A DNA stretch of 64,000 nt, taken from Turicibacter bilis (GTDB lineage Bacteria; Bacillota_I; Bacilli_A; MOL361; Turicibacteraceae). This document shows, piece by piece, positions 16,452 through 25,477 of this stretch. The stretch lies in NCBI RefSeq assembly GCF_024499055.1, contig NZ_CP071249.1, positions 2,287,001 to 2,351,000 of the forward strand. Direction: 5' to 3'. The position numbers were made by a program, and so were the translations under genes. The notes under the pieces are model-generated. The model was not told the origin of the DNA. It saw only the letters and a list, made by a program, of their open reading frames with translations, and did not search any database. How positions within the stretch are numbered: the stretch's first letter is position 1; each line of letters starts with the position of its first letter.

Positions 16452-16925
16452 ATGTCTACCTATAATAAATCAACTCATCAAGAAGAGTTTGGTGAAGAAG
16501 TTGTTAAAGGTACCGAACATGTTGCACATAAAATGGCACATGAAGTCAAAGACATAGCAGAAGATGTTGAACACGGAGCAAAAAAAGTGGCTCATGGTGT
16601 GGAAAATGTAGCTAAAGATGTGGAATATGGTGCGAATAAAGCAGTTCATGCAACAGCACATGGAGTTAAAAACGTTGCAGAAGATATTGCTCATGGTGCT
16701 AAAAAAGTAGTTAATGGTGCAGAAGATGTGGCAGAAGATGTGGCTCATGGTATTGCTAAAGGAATGAAAAATGTTGCTGAGGGCACTGAAAAAGTAATCC
16801 ATGAAACAGCAGAAGGTATTGAACATGTCGGTGAAAAAATTGAACATGGAGCAAAAAAAATTGTTGATAAAGCAAAAGAATTTGTTGATGAAATCCGACA
16901 CCCAAATGATCATCTTGAACAATAG
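16452..16925 (+). CDS. LEA-like protein of 11-residue amphipathic repeats
   Basis: 157 aa, strong AAAGGAGGT ribosome binding site. From about residue 25 the sequence is a run of 11-residue units of the type HGAKKVAHGVE, NVAKDVEYGAN, HGVKNVAEDIA and HGAKKVVNGAE. It is rich in Ala, Lys, Glu, Val and His, with no Trp and almost no aromatic residues, and has no signal peptide. This matches group 3 LEA/apolipoprotein-like proteins, which are disordered in water and helical on drying or on membranes. Its role is probably stress protection; His enrichment suggests metal or acid sensitivity. Both flanks are intergenic and a terminator follows. Confidence 0.75.
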   Translation: MSTYNKSTHQEEFGEEVVKGTEHVAHKMAHEVKDIAEDVEHGAKKVAHGVENVAKDVEYGANKAVHATAHGVKNVAEDIAHGAKKVVNGAEDVAEDVAHGIAKGMKNVAEGTEKVIHETAEGIEHVGEKIEHGAKKIVDKAKEFVDEIRHPNDHLEQ

Positions 16926-16926
16926 T

Positions 16927-16957
16927 AAAAAAGGCTATCGCAAAGCGGTAGCCTTTT
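16927..16957 (+). terminator. Terminator of the LEA-like gene
   Basis: AAAAGGCTATCGC and GCGGTAGCCTTTT form a stem (one G-T pair) around an AAA loop with a T-run. Confidence 0.85.
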
Positions 16958-17008
16958 ACTTTTATCGTAAAAATAGTGATTTTTTCTGATAAAAAATCTA
17001 TTTTAGTA

Positions 17009-18651
17009 AAATGAACGTAACTATTCAGCCTAGTAGAAAAGAGTATCACAAAAAGGAGTGCTCATTTAGTGAAGTACTCCTTGTGAATGTTATGAAAATT
17101 GAATCGTATTTCCCATTAAAATGGTTTTAATACTTTCGATAATATTTAATCCTTGCTTTTGACAAGTAGAGATGAAACCTCTGATTCGGGCGAAACAATG
17201 AGCACCTTTTTCTGTTCGGAAACATCCGGATATTTTTTGTTTAGTTTTAGTCATTCGGACATCACGCTCAGCTAAATTATTATCAAACGGAACTTCAACT
17301 TGATACAGAAATTCTAATACTTCTTCTTGTCGTTTCGATAAACGATTGAGTAATCGAACGGAATCCGTATTCTTTTCATGCAGTTTTAAAGGATTCTCAC
17401 GGTAACCCTCTTCGATGATTTGTTGGTATCGTTTCTCAAACTCCTGTATTTTAGATAAGGGTAAAGGATATTCCGTCTCTTCTGAATAAGTTTTAGCTTC
17501 AAGTAATAATTTCGTCATGTTTTTTGCCCACTGTTGGTTCTCAAAATCGATGATTCCTTTAAACTCTCTTAAATGATGAACGTTACATAAAGCATGCGTA
17601 CAATCATCATATTTAAAATACGGGGTCCAATGGTCATGGATGACGGTTCCTTTGAAAGAGGGAAGAATGCCATTGGCTTCAATTGCTTGAGAGCCACGCT
17701 TTTCATGAACAAAGTAATGCGTGAATTTTTGATTTGAAGTCACGTGAAGCCAGTGTCTCTTTCCATTGACATAACAGCCTGTTTCATCTAAATGAAGATG
17801 ATTTGATGCCAAAAGATTTTCTTTGATTGAAGCTTCAGTCGTTTCTAATAACTCATCACATCGTTTCGTCATATTCACCAGTGTTCCTTGGCTGATGGTC
17901 GCTTTGAAAATATCTTGAGTCAATTGTTTCAGACGGTTGAAAGGAATCAATTGATAGTGACTGAAATAAGTTAATACACTTGTTAAATGTGGCCCATATT
18001 GTGTCGGTTGTGTGACATGTTTCGGAAATAGTCCTTCATTTTTAAAGTGACAGTTAGGACAGACTTTAATTTGGGATTGATGCTCAGTCACTTGAAGCCT
18101 TAAGCTCGGTAAATCAAAAACTTGACGTCGAATCGTTTTTTGAGGTTCAACGTTTTCTAAACAACACCCACACCCTTGGCAAGTTTTCGGATGATGTGTG
18201 ACGACAAGATCCGGATCTTTTACCATTTTTAAGGTTGAACCTTGATGCCCGACTTGACCACCCGTTTTTTTATTTGAAGGTTGACGCAAACTTTTTGTCT
18301 TTTTAAAACCATCGGTTGACGGAGGTAAGCTACTATTTTGACTGGTTTGATTTGATTGTTTTTCAAGTTTCTTAAGGCGAGCATCTAAATCTGAAACAGT
18401 CTGAGATAACTCAGAGATTTGAGTGGAAAGTCCTTGAACTAAACTAATAACGGATTGAATCCCCTCCTGATAAACTTTGATGATTTCAGATTCTGACATG
18501 AGATGACACCTTCTTCTAAAGTTGGAATAGTAAGGATATTATAACGTAAATCTTACAAATAGGTAAGTTATTCACGAGAGCTACATATCATTAACAAAAA
18601 CACCAAGAAACGGAATTCGTTTACTTGGTGGCTGAATAGTTACAAATGAAC
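17009..18651. mobile_element. Complete IS66-family insertion sequence with 8-bp target duplication
   Basis: The terminal inverted repeats are GTAACTATTCAGCC at 17017-17030 and its complement at 18630-18643. They are flanked by identical 8-bp direct repeats AAATGAAC at 17009-17016 and 18644-18651, the duplication length known for IS66. The element proper is 17017-18643 and carries only the large transposase, without the tnpA/tnpB helper genes of classical IS66, and lies on the minus strand. Perfect duplications suggest a recent insertion into intergenic DNA. Confidence 0.92.
17090..18499 (-). CDS. IS66-family transposase (TnpC type)
   Basis: 469 aa, full length. It has an N-terminal coiled coil (about 20-55), a Ser/Pro/Lys-rich DNA-binding linker (PPSTDGFKK), and a zinc-finger region with CQGCGCC and CPNCHF. 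The DDE transposase core carries Asp in HLDETG, Asp in VIHDHW and Glu in NNLAERDVR, and the C-terminal IS66_C tail ends near SIKTILMGN. The reading frame is intact. It cuts and pastes the element defined by the surrounding inverted repeats. Confidence 0.95.
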   Translation of the reverse strand: MSESEIIKVYQEGIQSVISLVQGLSTQISELSQTVSDLDARLKKLEKQSNQTSQNSSLPPSTDGFKKTKSLRQPSNKKTGGQVGHQGSTLKMVKDPDLVVTHHPKTCQGCGCCLENVEPQKTIRRQVFDLPSLRLQVTEHQSQIKVCPNCHFKNEGLFPKHVTQPTQYGPHLTSVLTYFSHYQLIPFNRLKQLTQDIFKATISQGTLVNMTKRCDELLETTEASIKENLLASNHLHLDETGCYVNGKRHWLHVTSNQKFTHYFVHEKRGSQAIEANGILPSFKGTVIHDHWTPYFKYDDCTHALCNVHHLREFKGIIDFENQQWAKNMTKLLLEAKTYSEETEYPLPLSKIQEFEKRYQQIIEEGYRENPLKLHEKNTDSVRLLNRLSKRQEEVLEFLYQVEVPFDNNLAERDVRMTKTKQKISGCFRTEKGAHCFARIRGFISTCQKQGLNIIESIKTILMGNTIQFS

Positions 18652-18692
18652 TATAACTAAATTTTTTTCTTTAAAAATTTAAAGAGAGGGGG

Positions 18693-18730
18693 AAAATAAA
18701 AACCTGATGAATTCATCAGGTTTTTATTTT
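18693..18730. terminator. Palindromic terminator of the small-peptide transcript
   Basis: A perfect palindrome built on AAAACCTGATGAATTCATCA and its complement, with A/T runs on both sides, immediately follows the minus-strand 38-codon gene. Confidence 0.88.
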
Positions 18731-18731
18731 A

Positions 18732-18848
18732 TTATTTAACAGCAGTCATGTGTGCAATGACTTCGATGACTTGAGGGGTAATGTAGAATAAAGCTGTTCC
18801 AATTACTAATCCTTTTGTTGCATCTTTTAACATTTGAATTTGTTTCAT
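18732..18848 (-). CDS. 38-residue membrane-type peptide, unknown function
   Basis: An ATG at 18848 follows a near-perfect AAAGGAGGAATTTGAA ribosome binding site on the minus strand and runs to TAA at 18732. The product begins MKQIQMLKDATKGL, has a hydrophobic middle (VIGTALFYITPQVIEVIA) and ends HMTAVK. It sits between a long structured leader (18870-19217) and a perfect terminator, so it is very likely expressed. I recognise no family; a small membrane protein or a bacteriocin/toxin-like peptide is possible. Confidence 0.65.
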   Translation of the reverse strand: MKQIQMLKDATKGLVIGTALFYITPQVIEVIAHMTAVK

Positions 18849-18869
18849 TTCAAATTCCTCCTTTGGTGT

Positions 18870-19217
18870 TTATTAAACCCCAAAGGTTTTACAGGCCTTC
18901 TTCCTATAAAACGCATATTGCGTTTAAACAAGAAAAATAAACAGAGCCTAGTGGCCGCGTTTTCTCATTAAGGTGAGAAATTAGCCTTCATATTGGTTTC
19001 TGTGAAGAGTTTTATCTCATCATTTATGTTTGCAATCTGAGCTCTATTTATGAAAAAGCGCTCGTAATTAACTTATATGGTAATTACTTTCTTTTTGTGA
19101 ATGCTTCCGGCGATTATCATTCCCGACGATAATCTTAACAACACATAAAGAACAGTACGTGGAAATTGTTCTTTCCTTCAACCTCGAAACATTCCTTGTC
19201 TTAACGCAAGGGGTTGA
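18870..19217 (-). ncRNA. Candidate structured RNA leading into the 38-residue peptide
   Basis: About 350 bases with no open frame but many local stems. These include CAACC closing on GGTTG around CCTTG/CAAGG (19187-19215), AAAGAACA with TGTTCTTT (19147-19174), GATTATC with GATAATC (19112-19134), TCTCA with TGAGA (18963-18978), and AAACGCAT with GCGTTT (18908-18924). It does not show the conserved cores of tmRNA, RNase P, 6S, T-box, cobalamin, lysine or M-box RNAs that I know. Promoter elements precede it and the peptide gene plus terminator follow. Function unknown. Confidence 0.5.
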
Positions 19218-19223
19218 GTGAAT

Positions 19224-19252
19224 AGAATATCATGTTTTGATAGATTAAACAA
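19224..19252 (-). promoter_or_regulatory. Promoter of the structured RNA/small peptide transcript
   Basis: On the minus strand TTGTTT (19247-19252) and TATTCT (19224-19229) are separated by exactly 17 bases, giving a start near 19217. Confidence 0.55.
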
Positions 19253-19269
19253 TATAAAAAATGAAAAAA

Positions 19270-19845
19270 TTATAATTTGGCTAAAATAGAAATTCCATCC
19301 ATGATGAAATGATCAATCATGGTTGCCATTTCAGTTGAACTCATATCCATTCCATTATTAAACCACTGTTCAGTTACCCCTAAAACACCATTTAAAACGA
19401 ATGATAAAAAGTAACAGTAATGAGGACGTGAAGTGTCCTTATAAATCATATTCATTAAATCAAGTCCCATTGTTTTAATTAAATATTGAAGTTTATTGAG
19501 AAAAATTCCTTCTGATTGTGAGTGTAATAAAACTTCAAATAAGTCACGGTTATCTTCAATATATGAGAATAATTCATCTAATAATTCATAACAGGATGGC
19601 ATATTGATTTTGCATCGATAATCTAGCATCATCTCTTCAATGGCTTGTAATGTTTCGTCTTCAATTTTAGAAAGGAGATCGTAGATATCAACATAATGTA
19701 AATAAAAGGTTCCTCGATTTAAGTCTGCTCGTTCTGTGATATCTTTAACGGTGATATCTTTAAATGGTTTTTCGTGCATCAACTCAATTAAGCTTTGTTT
19801 AATTAATTGCTTTGTGCGACGTACACGGCGATCTTCTAATTTCAT
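19270..19845 (-). CDS. TetR-family repressor
   Basis: 191 aa. The N-terminal helix-turn-helix is standard (RRTKQLIKQSLIELMHEKPFKDITVKDITERADLNRGTFYLHY, about 8-50). The C-terminal domain resembles the TetR_C_8 group (ending EMATMIDHFIMDGI). It is divergent from the ABC exporter genes, with an 11-bp inverted repeat between them. By position it represses the exporter and itself; the inducing ligand is unknown. Confidence 0.88.
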   Translation of the reverse strand: MKLEDRRVRRTKQLIKQSLIELMHEKPFKDITVKDITERADLNRGTFYLHYVDIYDLLSKIEDETLQAIEEMMLDYRCKINMPSCYELLDELFSYIEDNRDLFEVLLHSQSEGIFLNKLQYLIKTMGLDLMNMIYKDTSRPHYCYFLSFVLNGVLGVTEQWFNNGMDMSSTEMATMIDHFIMDGISILAKL

Positions 19846-19869
19846 GCTTCAATCCTTCCTCCCAATAAT

Positions 19870-19904
19870 ATTAATCAACAGATTCTGCCTTATTGTTGAT
19901 TAAT
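19870..19904. promoter_or_regulatory. Likely TetR operator
   Basis: ATTAATCAACA (19870-19880) and TGTTGATTAAT (19894-19904) are perfect complements spaced by 13 bases, 24 bp upstream of the tetR start. A further half-like AATCAACA lies at about 19976-19983, just before the ABC gene. Confidence 0.6.
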
Positions 19905-20000
19905 CGACACGAAAATGAACATTGAGTATTGTATCTCACTTTGAAGTCCATCATAATAGAGTTAATGATAAAAGTCAATCAACAAAGAGGAGTGGGTGAG

Positions 20001-20705
20001 ATGAAGAACTATATTACTTTTAAAGATGTAAAGAAAGTTTATAAGATGGGCGAGGTTGAGATTGAAGCCTTAAGTGGTGTTAATTTTTCAATCGATAAAG
20101 GTGAATTCGTCGTTGTTGCTGGAGCCAGCGGAGCCGGTAAAAGTACGGTACTTAATATTTTAGGTGGAATGGACACTGCAAGTAGTGGGACAATTTCAGT
20201 CGGTGGGAATGAGATAAGTAATTATAATAATAAAGAGTTAATCACTTATCGTCGTCATGATATTGGATTCGTTTTTCAGTTCTATAACTTAGTTCAAAAC
20301 TTAACCGCGATTGAGAATGTCGAGTTAGCAACACAAATTTGTGAAAATCCATTAGATGTGCATGAAGTATTAGAAGCAGTTGGGCTTGGTCATCGTAAAA
20401 ATAATTTCCCCGCACAAATGTCAGGTGGAGAACAACAACGTGTCGCAATTGCACGGGCACTCGCTAAAAATCCAAAATTATTACTGTGTGATGAACCAAC
20501 AGGTGCATTAGACTATAATACCGGGAAAGCAATTTTGAAATTATTACAGGATACATGTCGTAATATGGGGATGACCGTTGTGATGATTACCCATAACTTA
20601 GCCATCGCACCAATGGGAGATAAAGTAATCCATGTTCGAAATGGAAAAGTCTCAAGTATTGAAATCAATGAAAATCCAACTCCAGTCGAAAGGATTGAGT
20701 GGTAA
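20001..20705 (+). CDS. ABC transporter ATPase (MacB/LolD type)
   Basis: 234 aa from the ATG at 20001; GAGGAGTGGGTGAG lies directly upstream, so the longer frame from 19929 is rejected. Walker [14 protein letters not shown]-type signature [15 protein letters not shown] and Walker [13 protein letters not shown] are all intact, as in ATPases that pair with FtsX-like permeases. The stop overlaps the permease start region. It should energise the large coiled-coil permease in a mechanotransmission-type exporter, under TetR control. Confidence 0.93.
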   Translation: MKNYITFKDVKKVYKMGEVEIEALSGVNFSIDKGEFVVVAGASGAGKSTVLNILGGMDTASSGTISVGGNEISNYNNKELITYRRHDIGFVFQFYNLVQNLTAIENVELATQICENPLDVHEVLEAVGLGHRKNNFPAQMSGGEQQRVAIARALAKNPKLLLCDEPTGALDYNTGKAILKLLQDTCRNMGMTVVMITHNLAIAPMGDKVIHVRNGKVSSIEINENPTPVERIEW

Positions 20706-20707
20706 TC

Positions 20708-23700
20708 ATGAGTAAGAGTTTAACAAAAGATACCATTCGTGATATTAAGAAATCGATAGGTCGTTTCTTATCTATTCTCATGATTTGTGCCTTAGGGGTT
20801 GCCTTTTTCGTGGGAATTAAATCATCACCGCTATCTATGGAAAAGACGGTTGATCAATATTATGATGACTATAATATGATGGATTTAAGACTTGTTTCAA
20901 CCTTTGGTTTTACACAAGAAGATGTCAATGCCCTTGCCAAGTTAGAAGGAATTGAAGGGATTTTTCCAACTTATTCACAAGATGTATTAACGAACTATCA
21001 TAATCAAGAGTTAGTTTTAAAAGTTCATGCATTGCCAATTGACTTAAGTTTAGATGATCCGAATTATATTAATCAAGTCCGTGTCATTGAAGGGCGACTA
21101 CCTGAGAAATCAGGAGAGGCGGTTGTTGAACGAAATGCCTATTTTGAATCAATCGAGATTGGTTCAACCATTACCCTTGAATCAGGAACAGACACAGCAT
21201 TAAGTGATAACTTGAAAACAACAGAATATACCGTTGTCGGAATTGTTGAGACGCCCTATTATTTATCATTTGATAAAGGAAGTACGACAATCGGAAATGG
21301 TGAGATCTCAAGTTTCATTATGATTCCACAGGAAGATTTTAAATTAGATATTTATACTGAAATCTTTGTCACAGCAAGTGATGTTTTAGCACTTGATACA
21401 TTTAGTAAGAAATATGAGGAGGCGCTGAAACCACTTATTTCTTCTATTGAAACATTAGCAGATACGCAAACTCAAAAACGTTACGATGAAGTTTTTACTG
21501 AGGCTAATGAGGAATTAGATAAAAATCGTCAAGAATATGAAGAGAAAAAATCAGAGGCTTTAGAACAATTACAAAAAGCTGCTAATGAGTTAGAGGAAGC
21601 TAAAACAACGATTGAGTCAGGAAAATCGGAACTTGCTTTAAAGAAAGCAGAATTTGAACAAACCATTGCTGACGCTAAAAAACAAATCGCCAATGGAGAA
21701 GCGCAGTTAATAAAAGGTGAAACTGAATTTAATCAAGCTTATAATGAGTTTTATGCCAATAAGGAGAGTGCTTGGGCAAAAATTGAGGAAGCCAAACAAG
21801 AAATTAGTCAACGTGAAGAACAATTAAATCAATTAAAAACAGCCATTGATCAAATGAAAGCTAGTTTAGAAAGTCCGATGCTCACTGAAGAACAAAAGGC
21901 TGGTATTCAGGCTCAATTAACGCCACTTGAAGAACAGTATCAAAGTGGAATAACTGCGTTAGCAGCTGGAAAAGCAGAACTTGAGCAAAATGAACAAGCT
22001 TTAATTAACGGGGAACAACAGTTGTTGACAACGAAGCAAACACTTGTGGCTTCTCGTCAGGAATTAAATACGCAAAAAGCTAATCTTGAAGATGAAATAG
22101 CTAAAGCGAATCAACAATTTGACAAGGCTGAAGCGGAGCTTACAAAAGGAGAAGCTGACTTAGCTGAAGGTCAGAAACAGTATGAGGAAGCTAAAGCAGA
22201 GGCTGAAGCAGGATTTGCCGAAGCTGAAGAAAAGTTAGCTGATGCCAAGCAACAGATTGAAGATATTGCTCATCCTGAATGGTATGTTTTAGACCGTAAT
22301 AAACATTATTCTTTTGTTGATTATAAAGGAGCAGCTGAAAGTATCCATGCTATTTCTCAAGTGTTTCCAGTTTTCTTCTTTATGGTTGCTGCGCTCGTTT
22401 GTTTAACAACGATGACACGAATGGTTGATGAGCAACGAATGAATATTGGAACGTTAAAAGCATTAGGATATGGTAAGTGGAAAATTGCTTCTAAGTTTTT
22501 AATTTATGCTGGTTTAGCAAGTGTAACCGGAAGTATCATTGGAGCAGTTGTTGGAAACTATGTTTTTCCAACTGTTGTAATTGATGCGTATTCAATGATG
22601 TATGTGTTACCAGAAACGATTATTGTCTTTAGTTGGTCACTTATTTTAACAGCATTGTTAATTGCAGTTGGAGTCACAACCTTATCAGCTTATTTTGCTG
22701 TCAATTCAGAACTTGTTGAAACCCCATCTATCTTAATGAGGCCAAAAGCTCCAAAAGAGGGGAAACGTATTTTACTTGAACGTATTCCATTTATTTGGAA
22801 TCGCCTGAGCTTTATTGGAAAGGTAACGGTTCGAAATATTTTCCGTTATAAAAAACGTTTCTTTATGACAGTGTTTGGAATTGCAGGATGTACAGCTCTA
22901 TTATTAACAGGATTTGGTCTAAAAGACTCGATTCGTACGATTGTGGATAAACAATTTGGAACGTTATTCCTATATGATATGACATTAACGTTTAATCGTG
23001 AAAGTACGGAAGAGGATCAAGCTAATGTAGTAAGCTCTTTAAACAAGGATGAACGCATTGTCGGGTCACTTTTAACAACGAGTGAAAATGGTAAACTATT
23101 GGCCAACGATGAAGAAAAAGATATTACGATTTTTATTCCTGAGAATTTGGATGACTTAAGTCAGTTTATTCATTTCCAAAATCGTAAAACAGCGATGGAT
23201 TTTAGTTTAACTGATGAAGGAGCTATTTTGACAGAAAAGATAGCCAAACAGTTAAATGTTAAAGTTGGCGATCACATTACACTTGAAAATGCTGATGGAA
23301 AAAAAGTCGAGGTTTTAATTTCAGGAATTACTGAGAACTATATTTCTCATTACATTTATTTATCAAAATCATATTATGAGCAATTATTTGATAAACAATT
23401 AAGCTTTAATCAGTTAGTTGCTATTTCTTCTCTAGAGGATGAGGCTATACAATCTGATCTTTCAAGTGAGCTAATGGCTTTAGAGGAAGTCAGCGGTATT
23501 AGTTGGGTTTCAACGTTAAAATCAAGCTTTAATGATATGATTCACAACTTGAACTACGTCATTATCTTATTGATTGTCTCAGCTGGAGCTTTAGCTTTTG
23601 TCGTATTATACAACTTAACGAATGTCAACATTTCTGAGCGTATGCGCGAAATTGCCACAATTAAAGTGTTAGGATTTTATGATAATGAAGTATCTGCTTA

Positions 23701-23950
23701 TATTTATCGTGAGAACATTATTTTAACCTTAATTGGAACGTTCGTTGGGCTTGGATTAGGGGTGTTGCTACATCTATTTGTTATGACAACAGTTGAAATG
23801 GATATGATGATGTTTGGTCGCCAAATTCGTGGATTAAGTTATGTGTATGCAGCGGGATTAACCTTTGTATTTGCTGCACTTGTTAACTTCGCGATGTATT
23901 ATAAATTAAAACGAGTAGAAATGGTTGAGTCCCTAAAATCAGTGGATTAA
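20708..23950 (+). CDS. FtsX-type ABC permease with a long extracellular coiled coil
   Basis: 1080 aa from the ATG at 20708. TM1 is near residues 18-38. An extracytoplasmic MacB-like domain follows, then a highly charged coiled coil (about 255-525; EELDKNRQEYEEKKSEALEQ and many Lys/Glu/Gln heptads). Next come an FtsX block of three TM segments (about 540-680) and a second FtsX block at the C-terminus (about 945-1075). Such proteins export or sense antimicrobial peptides, or release cell-surface lipoproteins and hydrolases. The long coiled coil may span the cell wall. The operon with ATPase and TetR points to inducible export; the substrate is unknown. Confidence 0.88.
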   Translation: MSKSLTKDTIRDIKKSIGRFLSILMICALGVAFFVGIKSSPLSMEKTVDQYYDDYNMMDLRLVSTFGFTQEDVNALAKLEGIEGIFPTYSQDVLTNYHNQELVLKVHALPIDLSLDDPNYINQVRVIEGRLPEKSGEAVVERNAYFESIEIGSTITLESGTDTALSDNLKTTEYTVVGIVETPYYLSFDKGSTTIGNGEISSFIMIPQEDFKLDIYTEIFVTASDVLALDTFSKKYEEALKPLISSIETLADTQTQKRYDEVFTEANEELDKNRQEYEEKKSEALEQLQKAANELEEAKTTIESGKSELALKKAEFEQTIADAKKQIANGEAQLIKGETEFNQAYNEFYANKESAWAKIEEAKQEISQREEQLNQLKTAIDQMKASLESPMLTEEQKAGIQAQLTPLEEQYQSGITALAAGKAELEQNEQALINGEQQLLTTKQTLVASRQELNTQKANLEDEIAKANQQFDKAEAELTKGEADLAEGQKQYEEAKAEAEAGFAEAEEKLADAKQQIEDIAHPEWYVLDRNKHYSFVDYKGAAESIHAISQVFPVFFFMVAALVCLTTMTRMVDEQRMNIGTLKALGYGKWKIASKFLIYAGLASVTGSIIGAVVGNYVFPTVVIDAYSMMYVLPETIIVFSWSLILTALLIAVGVTTLSAYFAVNSELVETPSILMRPKAPKEGKRILLERIPFIWNRLSFIGKVTVRNIFRYKKRFFMTVFGIAGCTALLLTGFGLKDSIRTIVDKQFGTLFLYDMTLTFNRESTEEDQANVVSSLNKDERIVGSLLTTSENGKLLANDEEKDITIFIPENLDDLSQFIHFQNRKTAMDFSLTDEGAILTEKIAKQLNVKVGDHITLENADGKKVEVLISGITENYISHYIYLSKSYYEQLFDKQLSFNQLVAISSLEDEAIQSDLSSELMALEEVSGISWVSTLKSSFNDMIHNLNYVIILLIVSAGALAFVVLYNLTNVNISERMREIATIKVLGFYDNEVSAYIYRENIILTLIGTFVGLGLGVLLHLFVMTTVEMDMMMFGRQIRGLSYVYAAGLTFVFAALVNFAMYYKLKRVEMVESLKSVD

Positions 23951-23959
23951 TTGAATAAG

Positions 23960-23994
23960 AAAGAGAGCTTATAAAAATATAGGCTCTCTTTTTT
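23960..23994 (+). terminator. Terminator of the ABC exporter operon
   Basis: AAAGAGAGC and GCTCTCTTT form the stem, followed by TTTT. Confidence 0.85.
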
Positions 23995-24215
23995 ATGCCG
24001 ACTAATTTTATCGAACTATTTTGCCGGTATATAATACAATTTATCTGTTTTTGGAAAGAAAACGTATTAAATCCAATTGATTGTAGTTTTATCAGCATAA
24101 TTGTTTATTAAGAACATAAACTTTTCATATAAACAGACAAAGGGATAGTTAATAGAATGATAATAAATAGTGTCATTTAATTCTAAAGGTAAATTGAAGA
24201 ACAGGGGCGATAAAA

Positions 24216-24482
24216 GTGAAAATCTGCTATTTAGTAGTAAAAAATAATCAAATGTTAGAAGTTGATCAGAAAAAGATTACAGCAACTATTCTTGCTATGG
24301 TGAGTCTTGCCATTCCTAAACCAAATTCTATTGTCATTAGGGTAACTATGCCACCGATACCAAACGTCGACATAAAGGCATTAATTCAAGCGATTATTCA
24401 GGTTAAATATCCTCAATTGCTTAATATATACTTCACTAAAATTAGAAAAGATCATGAGCTTTTAAAGCTAGATTTTATTTAG
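24216..24482 (+). CDS. Small hypothetical protein
   Basis: 88 aa from a GTG with AGGGGCGA upstream. It has a MKICYLVVKNNQMLEV start and a hydrophobic, basic body ending FTKIRKDHELLKLDFI, with no motif I recognise. Composition is plausible for a real protein but there is no supporting neighbour. Confidence 0.35.
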   Translation: MKICYLVVKNNQMLEVDQKKITATILAMVSLAIPKPNSIVIRVTMPPIPNVDIKALIQAIIQVKYPQLLNIYFTKIRKDHELLKLDFI

Positions 24483-24610
24483 TATTAAATATAGTTAGGT
24501 GACTAAATCAGCAAAGACTGTATGATTAACATTTAATTTTGCGTATAGAGATTGTAGAGAGTCGCACATACTAAAATAACAGAAAATTGTTTGAGTGCGG
24601 AGGAAATCAA

Positions 24611-24949
24611 ATGTCAACTCGTTATCAAGAATGTGTAGATGAATGTTTAGCATGTATGAAGGCGTGTAACTTTTGTTTTAATGCGTGTTTAATTGATGAT
24701 CATATGGAGCCTTTTGCTCATTGTATTCATTTAACAAAAGATTGTGCTGATATTTGTTCTTTTGTTGCAAAAGCTTTATCGTCACAAACAAACTTTAAGA
24801 ATCAACTTTGTCAAGTGTGCGCAGAGATCTGTCGTGTTTGTAGTGTCGAATGTATGAAACATGCACATACTTATCAACATTGTTTACGTTGTGCACAAGC
24901 TTGTGAATCATGTGCTATTGCTTGCGATAAAGTACTAGAGGTTTATTGA
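24611..24949 (+). CDS. Cys-rich four-helix copper-binding protein (DUF326/Csp-like)
   Basis: 112 aa from the ATG at 24611 (GCGGAGG site). It contains 19 cysteines, mostly as CxxxC and CxxC on helix faces: C8, C12, C15, C19, C22, C26, C38, C45, C49, C67, C70, C74, C77, C81, C91, C94, C98, C101 and C105. This is the hallmark of copper-storage proteins, whose four-helix bundle is filled with Cys-bound Cu(I). There is no signal peptide, so it would be a cytosolic Csp3-like store. No copper regulator or pump is adjacent. Confidence 0.87.
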   Translation: MSTRYQECVDECLACMKACNFCFNACLIDDHMEPFAHCIHLTKDCADICSFVAKALSSQTNFKNQLCQVCAEICRVCSVECMKHAHTYQHCLRCAQACESCAIACDKVLEVY

Positions 24950-25413
24950 TTTGTGTCAGATGAATTTTTAAATAAAAGAGCTATCAGAGACAAAAAATTA
25001 TAAAGTATTCAATAAGAAGTTAATTGAGGAAGAAAAGGTTCGTTTAGGAAGTAGTCATTTGATGGAGAAATTAGAGTCATGTAAAGGTGAATCTTTTAAG
25101 GTGTTTGTATTGATTAGGATATATGAAAATCACTGAAGTGAAAAATTAAATAAAAAATTAGTTTCTTTAATCCTAAGATTGTTTTTTCTTAGTATGATCA
25201 TTTTGAAATGATGAAACAAGGAAATTCGCATGGGAAGCCTGTTAAATAATTAGCGGATTATTTTAATTGACTATCAGAAAAAGTGATTTGAATGAGTGAG
25301 GGTGAAAATGGATTTATCTGTATTCTGCTCTGCTCATATTTCAGTTGAGATGGTTAATAGCATAGAAGAGTTTAGATCAATTGTAAAATAGATTACCTCA
25401 AATAATAAAAAAA
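24950..25413. other. Intergenic stretch with decayed coding remnants
   Basis: No intact gene. Short open pieces such as KVFNKKLIEEEKVRLGSSH (about 25002-25060) and a 27-codon frame from the ATG at 25309 look like fragments of former genes, but none can be assigned. Confidence 0.3.
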
Positions 25414-25463
25414 GCCTCACAAGATAGTACTGAATGTGAAAATCAGAATACTATCAGTGAGGT
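25414..25463 (-). terminator. Terminator of the YeiH-type exporter gene
   Basis: CCTCACaaGATAGTA pairs with TACTATCaGTGAGG. The A-run at 25407-25413 becomes the U-run on the minus strand. Confidence 0.85.
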
Positions 25464-25477
25464 TTTAAATTATGTTA

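Noticed and set aside
16470-16922. 150-codon minus-strand frame opposite the LEA-like gene
   Set aside because: Cys/Phe/Met-rich mirror of the 11-mer repeat codons with no start signal; the plus-strand gene has the strong ribosome binding site and terminator.
18870-19217. tmRNA, RNase P RNA, T-box or cobalamin riboswitch
   Set aside because: None of their hallmark motifs (tag frame with CCA end, GAGGAAAGTCC, T-box AGGGTGGNACCGCG, cobalamin box) is present.
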